NCBI GenBank assembly: GCA_015075165.1
Contig: JABTUY010000004.1
Location: 1 to 64,000 of the forward strand
DNA from: Ideonella sp.
GTDB lineage: Bacteria > Pseudomonadota > Gammaproteobacteria > Burkholderiales > Burkholderiaceae_C
DNA: 64,000 bases
Direction of reading: 5' to 3'
In this document: positions 1 to 8,145 of the stretch, piece by piece
How the letters are laid out: each line of letters starts with the position of its first letter
Position numbering within the stretch: position 1 is the stretch's first letter
The notes under the pieces: model-generated
Database searches by the model: none
What the model was told of the DNA's origin: nothing
What the model saw: only the letters and a program-made list of their open reading frames with translations
Made by a program: the position numbers and the translations under genes

Positions 1-1
1 C

Positions 2-88
2 GGCATGGCGATCCAGCTGACCGTGCTCGCCTTCAACCTGATGGGGGACGGGCTGCGCGACGCCCTCGACCCCAAGCTGAAGCGCTGA
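2..88 (+). CDS. ABC transporter permease, C-terminal tail (partial)
   Basis: Only the last 28 codons are inside the window. The tail reads ...LTVLAFNLMGDGLRDALDPK, the usual ending of DppC/OppC-type inner-membrane permeases, where a final membrane segment is followed by a short cytoplasmic GDGLRDALDP motif. The stop is 3 bp before the GTG of the first ATPase, so the genes are co-transcribed. It would form the channel of a peptide/nickel/opine-type importer with the two ATPases that follow. The family call rests on a short but characteristic motif and on context. Confidence 0.8.
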   Translation, partial: GMAIQLTVLAFNLMGDGLRDALDPKLKR

Positions 89-91
89 CCC

Positions 92-1084
92 GTGGCGCTG
101 CTCGAGGTCCGCAACCTGTCGGTCGCGTTCGCAACCCATGGCGGCACGGTGCGCGCGGTCGAGAACGTAGACATGACAGTCGAGGAAGGCGAGGTGCTGG
201 GCATCGTCGGCGAGTCCGGCTCCGGCAAGAGCGTCTCGTCGCTGGCCGTGATGGGCCTGGTCGCCGCGAACGGCACGGTCAGCGCAAACCGGATGAGCTT
301 TGCCGGCCGGAACCTGCTGGGCCTGAGCCGACGCGAGCGCCGCGCCATCACCGGACGCGACGTCGCCATGATCTTCCAGGAGCCGATGACGAGCCTCAAC
401 CCGTGCTTCACGGTGGGCTTCCAGCTGATCGAGGGCATGCGCACGCACCTCGGTGGATCGCGCCGCGAGCTCAGGCGCCGCGCGGCCGGGCTTCTGGACC
501 AGGTCGGCATTCCCGATCCCGAGACGAGGCTCAGGGCGTTCCCGCACCAGCTCTCGGGCGGGATGAGCCAGCGCGTGATGATCGCCATGGCGCTCGCCTG
601 CAACCCGCGCCTGCTGATCGCCGACGAGCCGACCACCGCGCTCGACGTCACGGTGCAGGCGCAGATCTTCGACCTGCTGCGCGAGCTGCAGCGCGACAAC
701 GGCACCGCGATCCTGATGATCACGCACGACATGGGCGCGGTGGCCGAGATGGCCGACCGCGTGATGGTGATGTACGCCGGGCGCGTGATCGAACAGGGCA
801 GCGTCGAGCAGGTGCTGCACACGCCGCGCCACCCGTACACGCAGGGGCTGATCGAATGCTTGCCCGAGCTCGGCAGCAGCCAGCTCGACGAGCGGCCGGA
901 GCTGATCGAAATCGCCGGCGTCGTGCCGTCGATCTGGGAGCTGGGCAGCGGTTGCGCGTTCCGCGAGCGTTGTCCGCATGCGATGCCGCGCTGCGCGCAC
1001 GAGGTGCCGCCGATGATCGGCGGCGGTGACGGCCATGCGGCGGCGTGCTGGCTGCTGGCGGCAGCCGAAACGGCGGTGGCATGA
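92..1084 (+). CDS. Oligopeptide-type ABC transporter ATP-binding protein (DppD-like)
   Basis: This 330-residue ATPase should energise import of a small solute through the permease encoded just upstream. Visible motifs are Walker A GESGSGKS (about residue 40), signature LSGGMSQ (about 155), Walker B LLIADEPTTALD (about 175) and the switch His in ITHDMG. The C-terminal Cys-rich CAFRERCPHAMPRC segment marks the oligopeptide/dipeptide subfamily. The start is GTG, 3 bp after the permease stop. Its own stop overlaps the ATG of repeat unit A (ATGA). The adjacent amidohydrolases suggest the substrate is an amide or cyclic N-compound rather than a peptide, which is inference. Confidence 0.93.
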   Translation: MALLEVRNLSVAFATHGGTVRAVENVDMTVEEGEVLGIVGESGSGKSVSSLAVMGLVAANGTVSANRMSFAGRNLLGLSRRERRAITGRDVAMIFQEPMTSLNPCFTVGFQLIEGMRTHLGGSRRELRRRAAGLLDQVGIPDPETRLRAFPHQLSGGMSQRVMIAMALACNPRLLIADEPTTALDVTVQAQIFDLLRELQRDNGTAILMITHDMGAVAEMADRVMVMYAGRVIEQGSVEQVLHTPRHPYTQGLIECLPELGSSQLDERPELIEIAGVVPSIWELGSGCAFRERCPHAMPRCAHEVPPMIGGGDGHAAACWLLAAAETAVA

Positions 1085-1133
1085 GCGCCGCCGAAGCGCG
1101 AATCCCGCAGCGCGCGGCGCGGAGGGCACTCCA
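1081..1133 (+). repeat. Gene-junction cassette, copy A (coupled mini-ORF)
   Basis: A 53-bp unit starts with ATGAGC on the stop codon of the upstream ATPase (ATGA overlap). It encodes an 18-residue mini-ORF (MSAAEARIPQRAARRALQ), carries GGAGGG 7 bp before the next start, and ends in CAATGA so that its TGA overlaps the ATG of the second ATPase. It aligns with units at 23629-23690 and 33397-33458 but lacks 9 bp of the left part. The shared core is GAAGCGC...CCG.AGCGCGC.GCGCGGAGG. Confidence 0.75.
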
Positions 1134-2189
1134 ATGAGCGCACAGCATGCGGCGACGAGCCCGGGCCGCGCGGCGCCGACGCTGCTGTCGGTGCAGGACC
1201 TGAAGGTCCACTTTCCGCGCGCGAAGTCGGGCTGGTTCAAGCCGCCCGAAGTCGTCAAGGCGGTCGACGGCGTGTCGTTCGCGGTGCCGCGCGGCAGCAC
1301 GCTCGCGGTGGTCGGCGAATCGGGTTCGGGCAAGACGACCACCGCGCTGGCGGTGATGCGGCTGGCGCCGGTCACCGCCGGCACGATGCGCCTGGGCGAC
1401 ACCGACCTCGGCGCGCTGCAGGGCGAGGCGCTGCGGCAGATGCGGCGACGCATGCAGTTCATCTTCCAGGACCCGTTCTCGTCGCTCAATCCGCGCCAGC
1501 GCGCCGGCGACGCGATACGCGCACCGCTGGAGCTGATGGCGGTGGGCACGCCCGCGCAGCGCACCGAACGCGTGGACGAACTGTTCACCGCGGTGGGTCT
1601 GCGGCCCGAGCAGCAGCGGCTGTTCCCGCACCAGTTCTCGGGCGGGCAGCGGCAGCGCATCAACATCGCGCGCGCGCTCGCGACCCGGCCCGATCTCGTG
1701 ATCTGCGACGAGCCGGTGTCGGCGCTCGACGTGGCGATCCGCGCGCAGATCCTCAACCTGCTGGCGAAGCTGCAGCGCGAGCTCGGGCTGACGTACCTGT
1801 TCATCTCGCACGACATGGCGGTGGTCGAGCACATCTGCGACGAGATCGCGGTGATGTACCTGGGCCAGATCGTCGAGCGCGCGCCGCGCCGCGAGTTCTT
1901 CGCCAACCCGCTGCATCCGTACAGCGTCGCGCTGATGTCGGCGGTGCCCACGGTCAAGGGCGGGCGCACGCGCGCGGCGCACCGCATCAAGCTCACCGGC
2001 GATCCGCCGAGCCCGATCGCGCCGCCGCCGGGCTGCCGCTTCGCTGGCCGCTGTTCGGCGGCCGAGCCGGAGTGCGCGGCCGCGCCGCCGCCGCTGCGCG
2101 AGCTGGCGCCCGGGCATTGGGTCGCGTGCCGCCGCATCGACGTAGTCGACGGCACGCCGCAGCCGATCGTGCGCATGCCGCGGGGCTGA
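1134..2189 (+). CDS. Oligopeptide-type ABC transporter ATP-binding protein (DppF-like)
   Basis: Second ATPase of the importer, 351 residues from the ATG at 1134, which has GGAGGG at a spacing of 7. The frame is open upstream, but that part is the junction repeat and is not conserved coding. Walker A GESGSGKTT, signature FSGGQRQR, Walker B LVICDEPVSALD and the switch His in ISHDMAVVEH are intact. The C-terminal GCRFAGRC...C segment is typical of DppF/OppF. The amidohydrolase gene starts 4 bp after the stop, so transport and hydrolysis appear to be one operon. Confidence 0.93.
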   Translation: MSAQHAATSPGRAAPTLLSVQDLKVHFPRAKSGWFKPPEVVKAVDGVSFAVPRGSTLAVVGESGSGKTTTALAVMRLAPVTAGTMRLGDTDLGALQGEALRQMRRRMQFIFQDPFSSLNPRQRAGDAIRAPLELMAVGTPAQRTERVDELFTAVGLRPEQQRLFPHQFSGGQRQRINIARALATRPDLVICDEPVSALDVAIRAQILNLLAKLQRELGLTYLFISHDMAVVEHICDEIAVMYLGQIVERAPRREFFANPLHPYSVALMSAVPTVKGGRTRAAHRIKLTGDPPSPIAPPPGCRFAGRCSAAEPECAAAPPPLRELAPGHWVACRRIDVVDGTPQPIVRMPRG

Positions 2190-2193
2190 ATCG

Positions 2194-3396
2194 ATGGCCG
2201 GCTTGCTGCTGCGCGGCGCCCGGCTGCCGGACGGACAGAGCGCGAACCTGGCGATTCGCGGCGGCCGCATCGATGCGATCGGTGCCGAGCTGAGTGCGGC
2301 GACCGACGCCGAGACCATCGACGCGCGCGGCTGCCTGGTGCTGCCGGGCCTGGTCGACGGCCACGCGCATCTCGACAAGACGCTGTGGGGCACGCCGTGG
2401 CATCCGCACCAGGCCGGGCCGACGCTGCGCGAGCGCATCGACCACGAGCGCCGCGTGCTGAGCGCGCTGGCGCTGTCGCCCGCAACGCAGAGCGCGCGGC
2501 TGGTGCGGCACATGGTGGCGCGCGGCACCACGCACGTGCGCACGCATGTCGACGTCGGCCCGCAGGTCGGGCTCGACCATCTGCACGGCGTGCAGCGGAT
2601 GCGCGACGCGCACCGCGACTGGATCGACGTGCAGATCGTCGCGTTTCCGCAAAGCGGCGTGATGATCCAGCCCGACGTGCTCGACCTGCTCGACCAGGCG
2701 GTGCTCGATGGCGCCGAGGCGATCGGCGGCATCGATCCGATCGGCATCGACGGCAACCTCCACGGGCAGCTCGACGCGATCTTCGCGATCGCGATGCGTC
2801 GCGGCTGCGCGATCGACATCCACCTGCACGACCGCGGCGAAGCCGGCGCGCTGACGATCGAGAAGATCGCCGAGCGCACGGCGGTGCTCGGGCTGCGCGG
2901 GCGCGTGTCGATCAGCCATGCGTTCTGCCTCGGCATGCTCGAGCCGGCGCGGCTGGAGCAGATGATCGCGCTGCTGCTGGAGCACGACATCGCGATCATG
3001 AGCCACGCGCCGGCGGGCGGCATCCCGTTTCCGCCGCTGCGCCTGCTGGCCGAGCGCGGCGTGCGGCTGTTCACCGGCTCCGACGGCGTGCGCGACACCT
3101 GGTCGCCGCTGAACAGCGGCGACATGCTCGAGCGCGCGTTCCTGCTCGCGTACTGCAGCGGATGGCGCCGCGACGCCGAGATCGAACTCGCGCTGCGCAT
3201 GGCCACGCATGGCGGCGCACAGGTGATGGGGCTGCGCGACTACGGCGTTGCCGTGGGCTCGGTGGCCGATCTGCTGCTCGTGCCCGCCGAGACGGCTGCC
3301 GAGGCGGTGGCCGCGCATCCGCTGCCGCGGCTCGTGCTCAAGCGCGGCCGTATCGTGGCGCGTGAAGGGCGCAGCCTACTGCCGCCGCTGCACTGA
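2194..3396 (+). CDS. Amidohydrolase family protein, cytosine deaminase/AtzC-like
   Basis: A 400-residue metal-dependent hydrolase. The N-terminal GLVDGHAHLDKT (about residues 52-63) gives the HxH metal ligands. HLHDRGE, SHAFCLG and GSDGVRDTWSP supply the other His and Asp ligands. The HLDKT and GSDGVRDTWSPL signatures fit the cytosine deaminase / N-isopropylammelide aminohydrolase branch, whose members deaminate cyclic amidines. It lies 4 bp downstream of the importer ATPase, so it probably acts on the imported compound in the cytoplasm. The exact substrate cannot be read from sequence. Confidence 0.88.
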   Translation: MAGLLLRGARLPDGQSANLAIRGGRIDAIGAELSAATDAETIDARGCLVLPGLVDGHAHLDKTLWGTPWHPHQAGPTLRERIDHERRVLSALALSPATQSARLVRHMVARGTTHVRTHVDVGPQVGLDHLHGVQRMRDAHRDWIDVQIVAFPQSGVMIQPDVLDLLDQAVLDGAEAIGGIDPIGIDGNLHGQLDAIFAIAMRRGCAIDIHLHDRGEAGALTIEKIAERTAVLGLRGRVSISHAFCLGMLEPARLEQMIALLLEHDIAIMSHAPAGGIPFPPLRLLAERGVRLFTGSDGVRDTWSPLNSGDMLERAFLLAYCSGWRRDAEIELALRMATHGGAQVMGLRDYGVAVGSVADLLLVPAETAAEAVAAHPLPRLVLKRGRIVAREGRSLLPPLH

Positions 3397-3405
3397 ACCT
3401 GCGAC

Positions 3406-3855
3406 ATGCCCGCCACCTTGCTACTGCTCATCGCCGTGGCCGTCGGCGCCGCGGTGCCGCTGCAGTCGGCGGTGAACTGGCGCATGGGGCTGAGTCAGGG
3501 GCATCCGCTGTACGGCGCAGTGGTCAACACCGCGGTGGCGACGCTGATCTTCATCGTGCTGATCCTGACGCTGCGGTTGCCCGCGCCGAACTGGCGCGGC
3601 TCGCTGGCCGGGCCGTGGTGGTTGTGGAGCGGCGGGCTGGTCGGCGCTGCGTTCGTGTTCGGCGCGCTGTACGTCGCGCCGCGCATCGGCGCCGCGTCGT
3701 TCGCCGCCGCGACGATCTTCGGCACCATCGTCGCATCGCTGCTGATCGACCAGTTCGGCCTGCTCGGCTTCGCGGTCAGGCCGGTTTCACTGCAGCGGCT
3801 CGCCGGCGCCGGCTCGATGCTGGCCGGCCTGCTGCTGCTGCACTTCTCACGCTGA
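3406..3855 (+). CDS. DMT-superfamily small membrane protein (YdcZ/DUF606)
   Basis: A 149-residue, almost entirely hydrophobic protein with about five predicted membrane segments. It shows the YdcZ family pattern: N-terminal AVAVGAAVPLQSAVNWRMG, a middle GSLAGPWWLWSGGLVGAAFV, and a C-terminal DQFGLLGF...RLAGAGSMLAGLLLL. These inner-membrane proteins are assumed to be exporters or facilitators of small metabolites, but few have a known substrate. It is sandwiched in the same operon between two amidohydrolase genes (9 bp after the first), suggesting it moves a substrate or product of this pathway. Confidence 0.85.
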   Translation: MPATLLLLIAVAVGAAVPLQSAVNWRMGLSQGHPLYGAVVNTAVATLIFIVLILTLRLPAPNWRGSLAGPWWLWSGGLVGAAFVFGALYVAPRIGAASFAAATIFGTIVASLLIDQFGLLGFAVRPVSLQRLAGAGSMLAGLLLLHFSR

Positions 3856-3868
3856 GGTTCGATTGACC

Positions 3869-5512
3869 ATGAGCACCACCGTCTACCAGGCCCGCAAGAT
3901 CATCACGATGAACCCGAGGCAGCCCGAGGCGACGCACGTCGCGGTGCGCGACGGCCGCGTGCTCGCGGTGGGCGACGGCGAACGCATGCGCGAGTGGGGC
4001 GACCACAAGGTCGACACGCGCTTTGCGCGGCAGGTGCTGATGCCCGGGCTGGTCGAAGGCCACTCGCACCTGATGGCCGGCGGCCTGTGGCAGTTTCCGT
4101 TCGTCGGCTTCCACGCCCGCACGGCGCCCGACGGCAAGGTGTGGCCCGGCTGCAGCAACTTCGACGAGGTGGTGCGCCGGCTGACCGAGATCGAGAAGAC
4201 GCTGCCCGATGCGTCGCAGCCGCTGCTCGCGTGGGGGTTCGACCCGATCTTCTTCGGCAGTGAGCGCATGACGCGGCAGCACCTGGATCGCGTGTCGGCG
4301 CGCCGGCCGATCGTCATCCTGCACGCCAGCCAGCACCTGATGAACGTCAACTCGGCCACGCTCGCGCAGGCCGGCATCACGCGCGAGACCGAGATCGAAG
4401 GTGTCGCCAAGGCCGGCGACGGCGAGCCCACCGGCGAGCTGCAGGAGTTCGCCGCGATGTTTCCGGTCACGCGGCTGATCGGCAACATCTTTCGCGTCAC
4501 CGGCACCAGCGAGTCGGGGCTGCGCATGTTCGGCCAGATCGCGCAGCTGGCCGGCGTGACCACGGCCACCGATCTGGTCAACGACCTCTCCGACGCCAAC
4601 GTCGAGGCGCTGCAACGCATCACCGGCGAGCCCGACTACCCGGTGCGCATCGTGCCGGCGTATCTGAGCTTCGATGCCGGCATGTCGAGCGAGGCGGGCT
4701 CCGCGCGCGTGCGCGAGCGCATGACGCGCAACACCGACAAGCTGCATTTCGGCGCCGTCAAGATCGTTGCCGACGGTTCGATCCAGGGCTTCACCGCGCG
4801 TGTGCGCTGGCCGGGCTACTTCAACGGGCACGACAACGGCATCTGGATCAAGTCGCCGGCCGAGCTGACGGCGATGATCGAGCACTTCCACGCCGCGGGC
4901 CTGCAGCTGCACATCCACACCAACGGCGACGAGGCCACCGAGCTGGCGATCGACGCGATCGAGGCCGCGCTGCGCAAGCATCCGCGCGCCGACCACCGCC
5001 ACACGCTGCAGCATTGCCAGATGGCCGACGCGGCGCAATTCCGCCGCATGGCGCGGCTGGGCATGTGCGTGAACCTGTTCGCCAACCACATCTACTACTG
5101 GGGCGACGCGCACTACACGATGACGATGGGCCCCGACCGCGCCTGCCGGATGGATGCCTGCGCGAGCGCGCTGGCGCACGGCGTGCCGCTGGCGATCCAC
5201 TCCGATGCGCCGATCACGCCGCTCGGGCCGCTGTTCACCGCGTGGTGTGCGGCCAACCGGCTGACCTCGTCGGGCCGCGTGTTGGGCGAGAGCGAACGCA
5301 TCGGCGTGGCCGAAGCGCTGTACGCGATCACGATGGGCGCGGCGTTCACGCTCGGGCTCGACGACCGCATCGGCTCGATCGAGATCGGCAAGTTCGCCGA
5401 CTTCTGCGTGCTCGACGACGACCCGCAAAGCATCGGCGCCGCCGCGCTGAAAGACGTGCGCGTGGCCGGCACCGTGCTCGGCGGGCGCGTGCTGCCGCTG
5501 CCGGGCCGGTGA
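3869..5512 (+). CDS. Amidohydrolase family protein (YtcJ/Amidohydro_3 type)
   Basis: A 547-residue hydrolase from the ATG at 3869, preceded by GAGG; an in-frame TTG 6 bp upstream is less likely. It has the N-terminal GLVEGHSHLMAG HxH site, HIHTNGDEATELAIDAIE and HTLQHCQ in the middle, and AIHSDAPITPLGPLF as the late Asp ligand motif. It ends with the composite-domain ADFCVLDDDP strand. This arrangement is typical of the YtcJ-like group, with broad, mostly unknown amide or carbamate specificity. It is the third enzyme or transport gene of the operon and probably works downstream of the cytosine-deaminase-like enzyme. Confidence 0.9.
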   Translation: MSTTVYQARKIITMNPRQPEATHVAVRDGRVLAVGDGERMREWGDHKVDTRFARQVLMPGLVEGHSHLMAGGLWQFPFVGFHARTAPDGKVWPGCSNFDEVVRRLTEIEKTLPDASQPLLAWGFDPIFFGSERMTRQHLDRVSARRPIVILHASQHLMNVNSATLAQAGITRETEIEGVAKAGDGEPTGELQEFAAMFPVTRLIGNIFRVTGTSESGLRMFGQIAQLAGVTTATDLVNDLSDANVEALQRITGEPDYPVRIVPAYLSFDAGMSSEAGSARVRERMTRNTDKLHFGAVKIVADGSIQGFTARVRWPGYFNGHDNGIWIKSPAELTAMIEHFHAAGLQLHIHTNGDEATELAIDAIEAALRKHPRADHRHTLQHCQMADAAQFRRMARLGMCVNLFANHIYYWGDAHYTMTMGPDRACRMDACASALAHGVPLAIHSDAPITPLGPLFTAWCAANRLTSSGRVLGESERIGVAEALYAITMGAAFTLGLDDRIGSIEIGKFADFCVLDDDPQSIGAAALKDVRVAGTVLGGRVLPLPGR

Positions 5513-5572
5513 AAGGGCTCTCGGCTACCGGTTCGTGCGTCGAGGGTGTCATGATCGGCAGGGAGCACTGAA

Positions 5573-6553
5573 GTGGACGCAACCAGGCCACGGCTGCCAC
5601 TCGCAGTGATCGGCGGCTTCCTCGGCGCCGGCAAGACGACGCTGCTGAACCGCTGGCTGCGCGACGCCGGCGGCCGGCGCATGGCGGTGCTGGTCAACGA
5701 CTTCGGGGCGATCAACATCGACGCCGAGCTGATCGCGGCCAGCAGCGGCGATGCGATCGCGCTGACCAACGGCTGCGTCTGCTGCTCGATCGGCGACGAC
5801 CTCACCGCCGCGCTGATCCGCGTGCTCGAAACGACACCTGCGTTCGACGCCGTCGTGATCGAAGCGAGCGGCGTCTCCGATCCGTGGCGCATCGCGCAGG
5901 TCGGACTCGCCGATCCGGGGCTCGAGCTCGACGGCGTCGTCGTGCTGCTCGACGCCGACGCGGCGCTCGAGCAGGCGCGCGACCCGCTGCTCGCCGATTC
6001 GCTGCAACGCCAGTTGCGGGCCGCCGACCTCGTCGTCGTCAACAAGATCGATCTGGTCGATGCGGCCGAGCGCGGCCGCGTGCGCGACTGGGTCGCATCG
6101 ATCGCGGCCACGGCCGCGGTGTTCGAGACGACGCAGGCCGCGCTGCCGCTGCCGCTGCTCAGCGGCGCGGCGCTGCTGCGGCCCGAAGGCCGGCGCGATC
6201 TTGAGGCGTCAGGCTGCGCGCACGCGGGTCATGATTCCGGAGCGCACGGCGCGCACGATCATGGCGAGCAGTTCGACACTTGGTCGTGCCGACCCGTCGG
6301 GGTGCTACCGGCCGCGACGTTGCGCGCCGCGCTGCAGGATCTGCCCGGAGTGTTGCGACTGAAGGGATGGGCGCGGACCGATGCGCTCGACTGGACCGAG
6401 ATCCAGCTCGTCGGGCGTCGCGGTTCACTGCGGCGCGCCGCTCGAGCGCCGGCCGGCGGCGCGGCCGTCGTCGCGATCGGCCTGCGCGGCCGCCTTCCCG
6501 TGGCGCGGCTCGAGGCATTGTTCGGCGCGATTGCGCCGGCGGCGGCCGCATGA
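5573..6553 (+). CDS. G3E GTPase, CobW/YjiA family metallochaperone
   Basis: A 326-residue GTPase with GTG start, 60 bp after the amidohydrolase. Walker A GGFLGAGKTTLL, the family metal-binding CVCCSI (about residue 64), VVNKIDLVD for guanine recognition and a His-rich stretch (AHAGHDSGAHGAHDHGEQ, about 215-232) are visible. CobW-family proteins deliver or manage transition metals, often zinc. Since both upstream hydrolases are metalloenzymes, a role in loading them is plausible but inferred. A second CobW gene ends the window (63258-64000), also beside amidohydrolases. Confidence 0.92.
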   Translation: MDATRPRLPLAVIGGFLGAGKTTLLNRWLRDAGGRRMAVLVNDFGAINIDAELIAASSGDAIALTNGCVCCSIGDDLTAALIRVLETTPAFDAVVIEASGVSDPWRIAQVGLADPGLELDGVVVLLDADAALEQARDPLLADSLQRQLRAADLVVVNKIDLVDAAERGRVRDWVASIAATAAVFETTQAALPLPLLSGAALLRPEGRRDLEASGCAHAGHDSGAHGAHDHGEQFDTWSCRPVGVLPAATLRAALQDLPGVLRLKGWARTDALDWTEIQLVGRRGSLRRAARAPAGGAAVVAIGLRGRLPVARLEALFGAIAPAAAA

Positions 6554-6718
6554 ATAACTGGGCCACTCGCAACGAGGGCGTTGACGACGGCCGAGCGCGA
6601 TGCCGACGAACGCGACGTTGGACCCGTGCAGCGCGCACCGGCGTCCGCTAGGGTTCGAGCACGATGGCGGCGAGCGCGCTCGCGCTTGCCAATTGCACAA
6701 TATGCACGACATACCTAC

Positions 6719-6919
6719 AACCTGCCCAAGGAGTTTCGCTTCGAGGGCACCGAGGTCCACGTGCGTCGGGTGGGTAATGAGGTGGTGCTCAGTGCCGTGG
6801 CGCCGCCGAGCGTCGATGCATTGATCGATGCGCTCATGGTGTTCGAACCTGGCGCGGCCATCGAACGCAGGCAACCCACGGAGCCGCAACGGCGCCCATC
6901 GATCCGGTCCGCGCGCTGA
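6719..6919 (+). pseudogene. VapB-type antitoxin remnant (5' truncated)
   Basis: The frame from NLPKEFRFEGTEVHVRRVGN through the C-terminal tail matches the second half of VapB antitoxins of the SpoVT/AbrB fold. The usual start with the NGRSQAVR motif is missing. The preceding residues (IAQYARHTY) do not resemble the family and no suitable start codon or ribosome site precedes them. A VapC-like N-terminus follows 33 bp downstream but is itself broken, so the locus is a decayed vapBC pair. Confidence 0.7.
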
Positions 6920-6952
6920 CGGAGCGACCCGGCACGCAAGCGGAATTCGGCG

Positions 6953-7210
6953 ATGCGCTACATGCTCGACACCGATATCTGCATCTACGCGATCAACGTG
7001 TGCTACGACCTCCTGCGCGAGATCCTGCGCGAGGCGCGGCAGTTCAACCCGAAGGAGTTCCGCGTCATCGCCAGCCCGGCGGTGGTGGAGATGCTGCTCG
7101 ACGAGGAGAGCGCGCACCTGGCGGGCCTCTCGGAGTTCATCGGCAAGCCGGTGTCGCTGTCGGCCGAGGGGGCGATGAATCCGGAGCAGTACGACATCGT
7201 GCTGATGTAG
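6953..7210 (+). pseudogene. VapC N-terminus fused to RNase G C-terminus (deletion scar)
   Basis: The open frame of 85 codons is a chimera. Residues 1-15 (MRYMLDTDICIYAIN) are the start of a VapC PIN-domain toxin, including the first acidic catalytic Asp. From residue 16 (VCYDLLREILREARQFNPKE) to the end (NPEQYDIVLM) it is the C-terminus of an Rne/Rng-family ribonuclease (RNase G/CafA). The junction lies near 6997/6998. Neither protein can function: the PIN domain lacks its other acidic residues and RNase G lacks its S1 and DNase I-like domains. A deletion joining two loci in frame is the simplest reading. Confidence 0.78.
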
Positions 7211-7277
7211 CTGCGCCGCAGCACCGCAGGGCCGGGAGGCCTGCTTCCAGCGCCGGTGCGCGCCGGCGGGACGCGGA

Positions 7278-8012
7278 TCAATGCTCGATGGTCACCACCA
7301 CGCGCTCGCGCAGCAGGCTGTACCCGCTGCGGATCCACGGAACGACATCGATGAGCTGGTACGAGGCGCGCGCCTTGCTCAAGGGCGAGTGTCGAAGATA
7401 GACGTCCTCGGCAATGCACGAACTCGAACTGGCTCTCGAAATGCTGCCGCAGTTGTCGTGTTGACAAGTGCTGGGTGTGGTCCCGCAGTAGTCATGCTTG
7501 AGCTCGACCACGCGCGCCGCTGTCATGCCAGCTTGATGTTCGTTGCGTACGCCCAGATGGGCCCAGAGGCGCAGCCAGGCGTCGCCTTGCAGCACGCCCG
7601 CGAGCGGCACATGGACGTGTGGCTCGACCGGCTTCCACCGCGGCGGAAATAGATGCAGCGCGATGCCGCCGCTCTTCAGCACACGGTGTGGTTTCCGGAT
7701 GCCGTCTGGGTACTTCTGCACCTGCTCGAAGACCCAGTTCGAGACGACGACATCGAAGCTGCTGTCGTCGAATGGCACGCGGTACGGCGCCTGGTGGATC
7801 AGCCGCAGCAGGCCGCTGGCGTATATCGCGGTGCGATCGTCGCTGTCGGAGTACCGGCCCACGTCGCAAGCCATGGCCTCGAAACCGATCGAGCGCTACT
7901 CGACGACGTCGTCTCCCGCGCCGCAGCCCAGATCGAGCAGCCGGGTGCCGGCGCCGAGGTGCCCGGCAAAGGCTTCGGGCACCGCCAGTCGGTGTGAGAT
8001 GCTCTCGTTCAT
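7278..8012 (-). pseudogene. SAM-dependent methyltransferase with internal amber stop
   Basis: From the ATG at 8012 the frame reads MNESISHRLAVPEAFAGH, then SAM motif I RLLDLGCGAGDD. It hits TAG at codon 39 (7896-7898) and continues in the same frame with ACDVGRY, FDDSSFDVVVSNWVFEQV and HRVLKSGGIALHLFPPRW, as in class I Methyltransf_11 enzymes. The family fold therefore spans the stop, so the gene carries a nonsense mutation. The last 60 or so codons (Cys/Ser-rich DYCGTTPSTCQHDNCGS) look unusual and may hide a further lesion. Its 3' end converges on the RNase G fragment. Confidence 0.72.
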
Positions 8013-8145
8013 TGCGGCGCTCCCGCTCGCATCGAGATTGCGGTCGAGGCTACTGTGTCCGCCTCGAGAACGGGCCCGATCCCCCTATGTTCGAGTTCGC
8101 TCGAGGGATCGCGCGCGAGTTCGATCCACTGGCACGAGGCAACCC

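Noticed and set aside
720-3318. Very long open frames antisense to the ABC and amidohydrolase genes.
   Set aside because: GC-rich third positions keep opposite and shifted frames open. The translations are Arg/Ala/His-rich without any domain, and similar shadows oppose nearly every real gene here.
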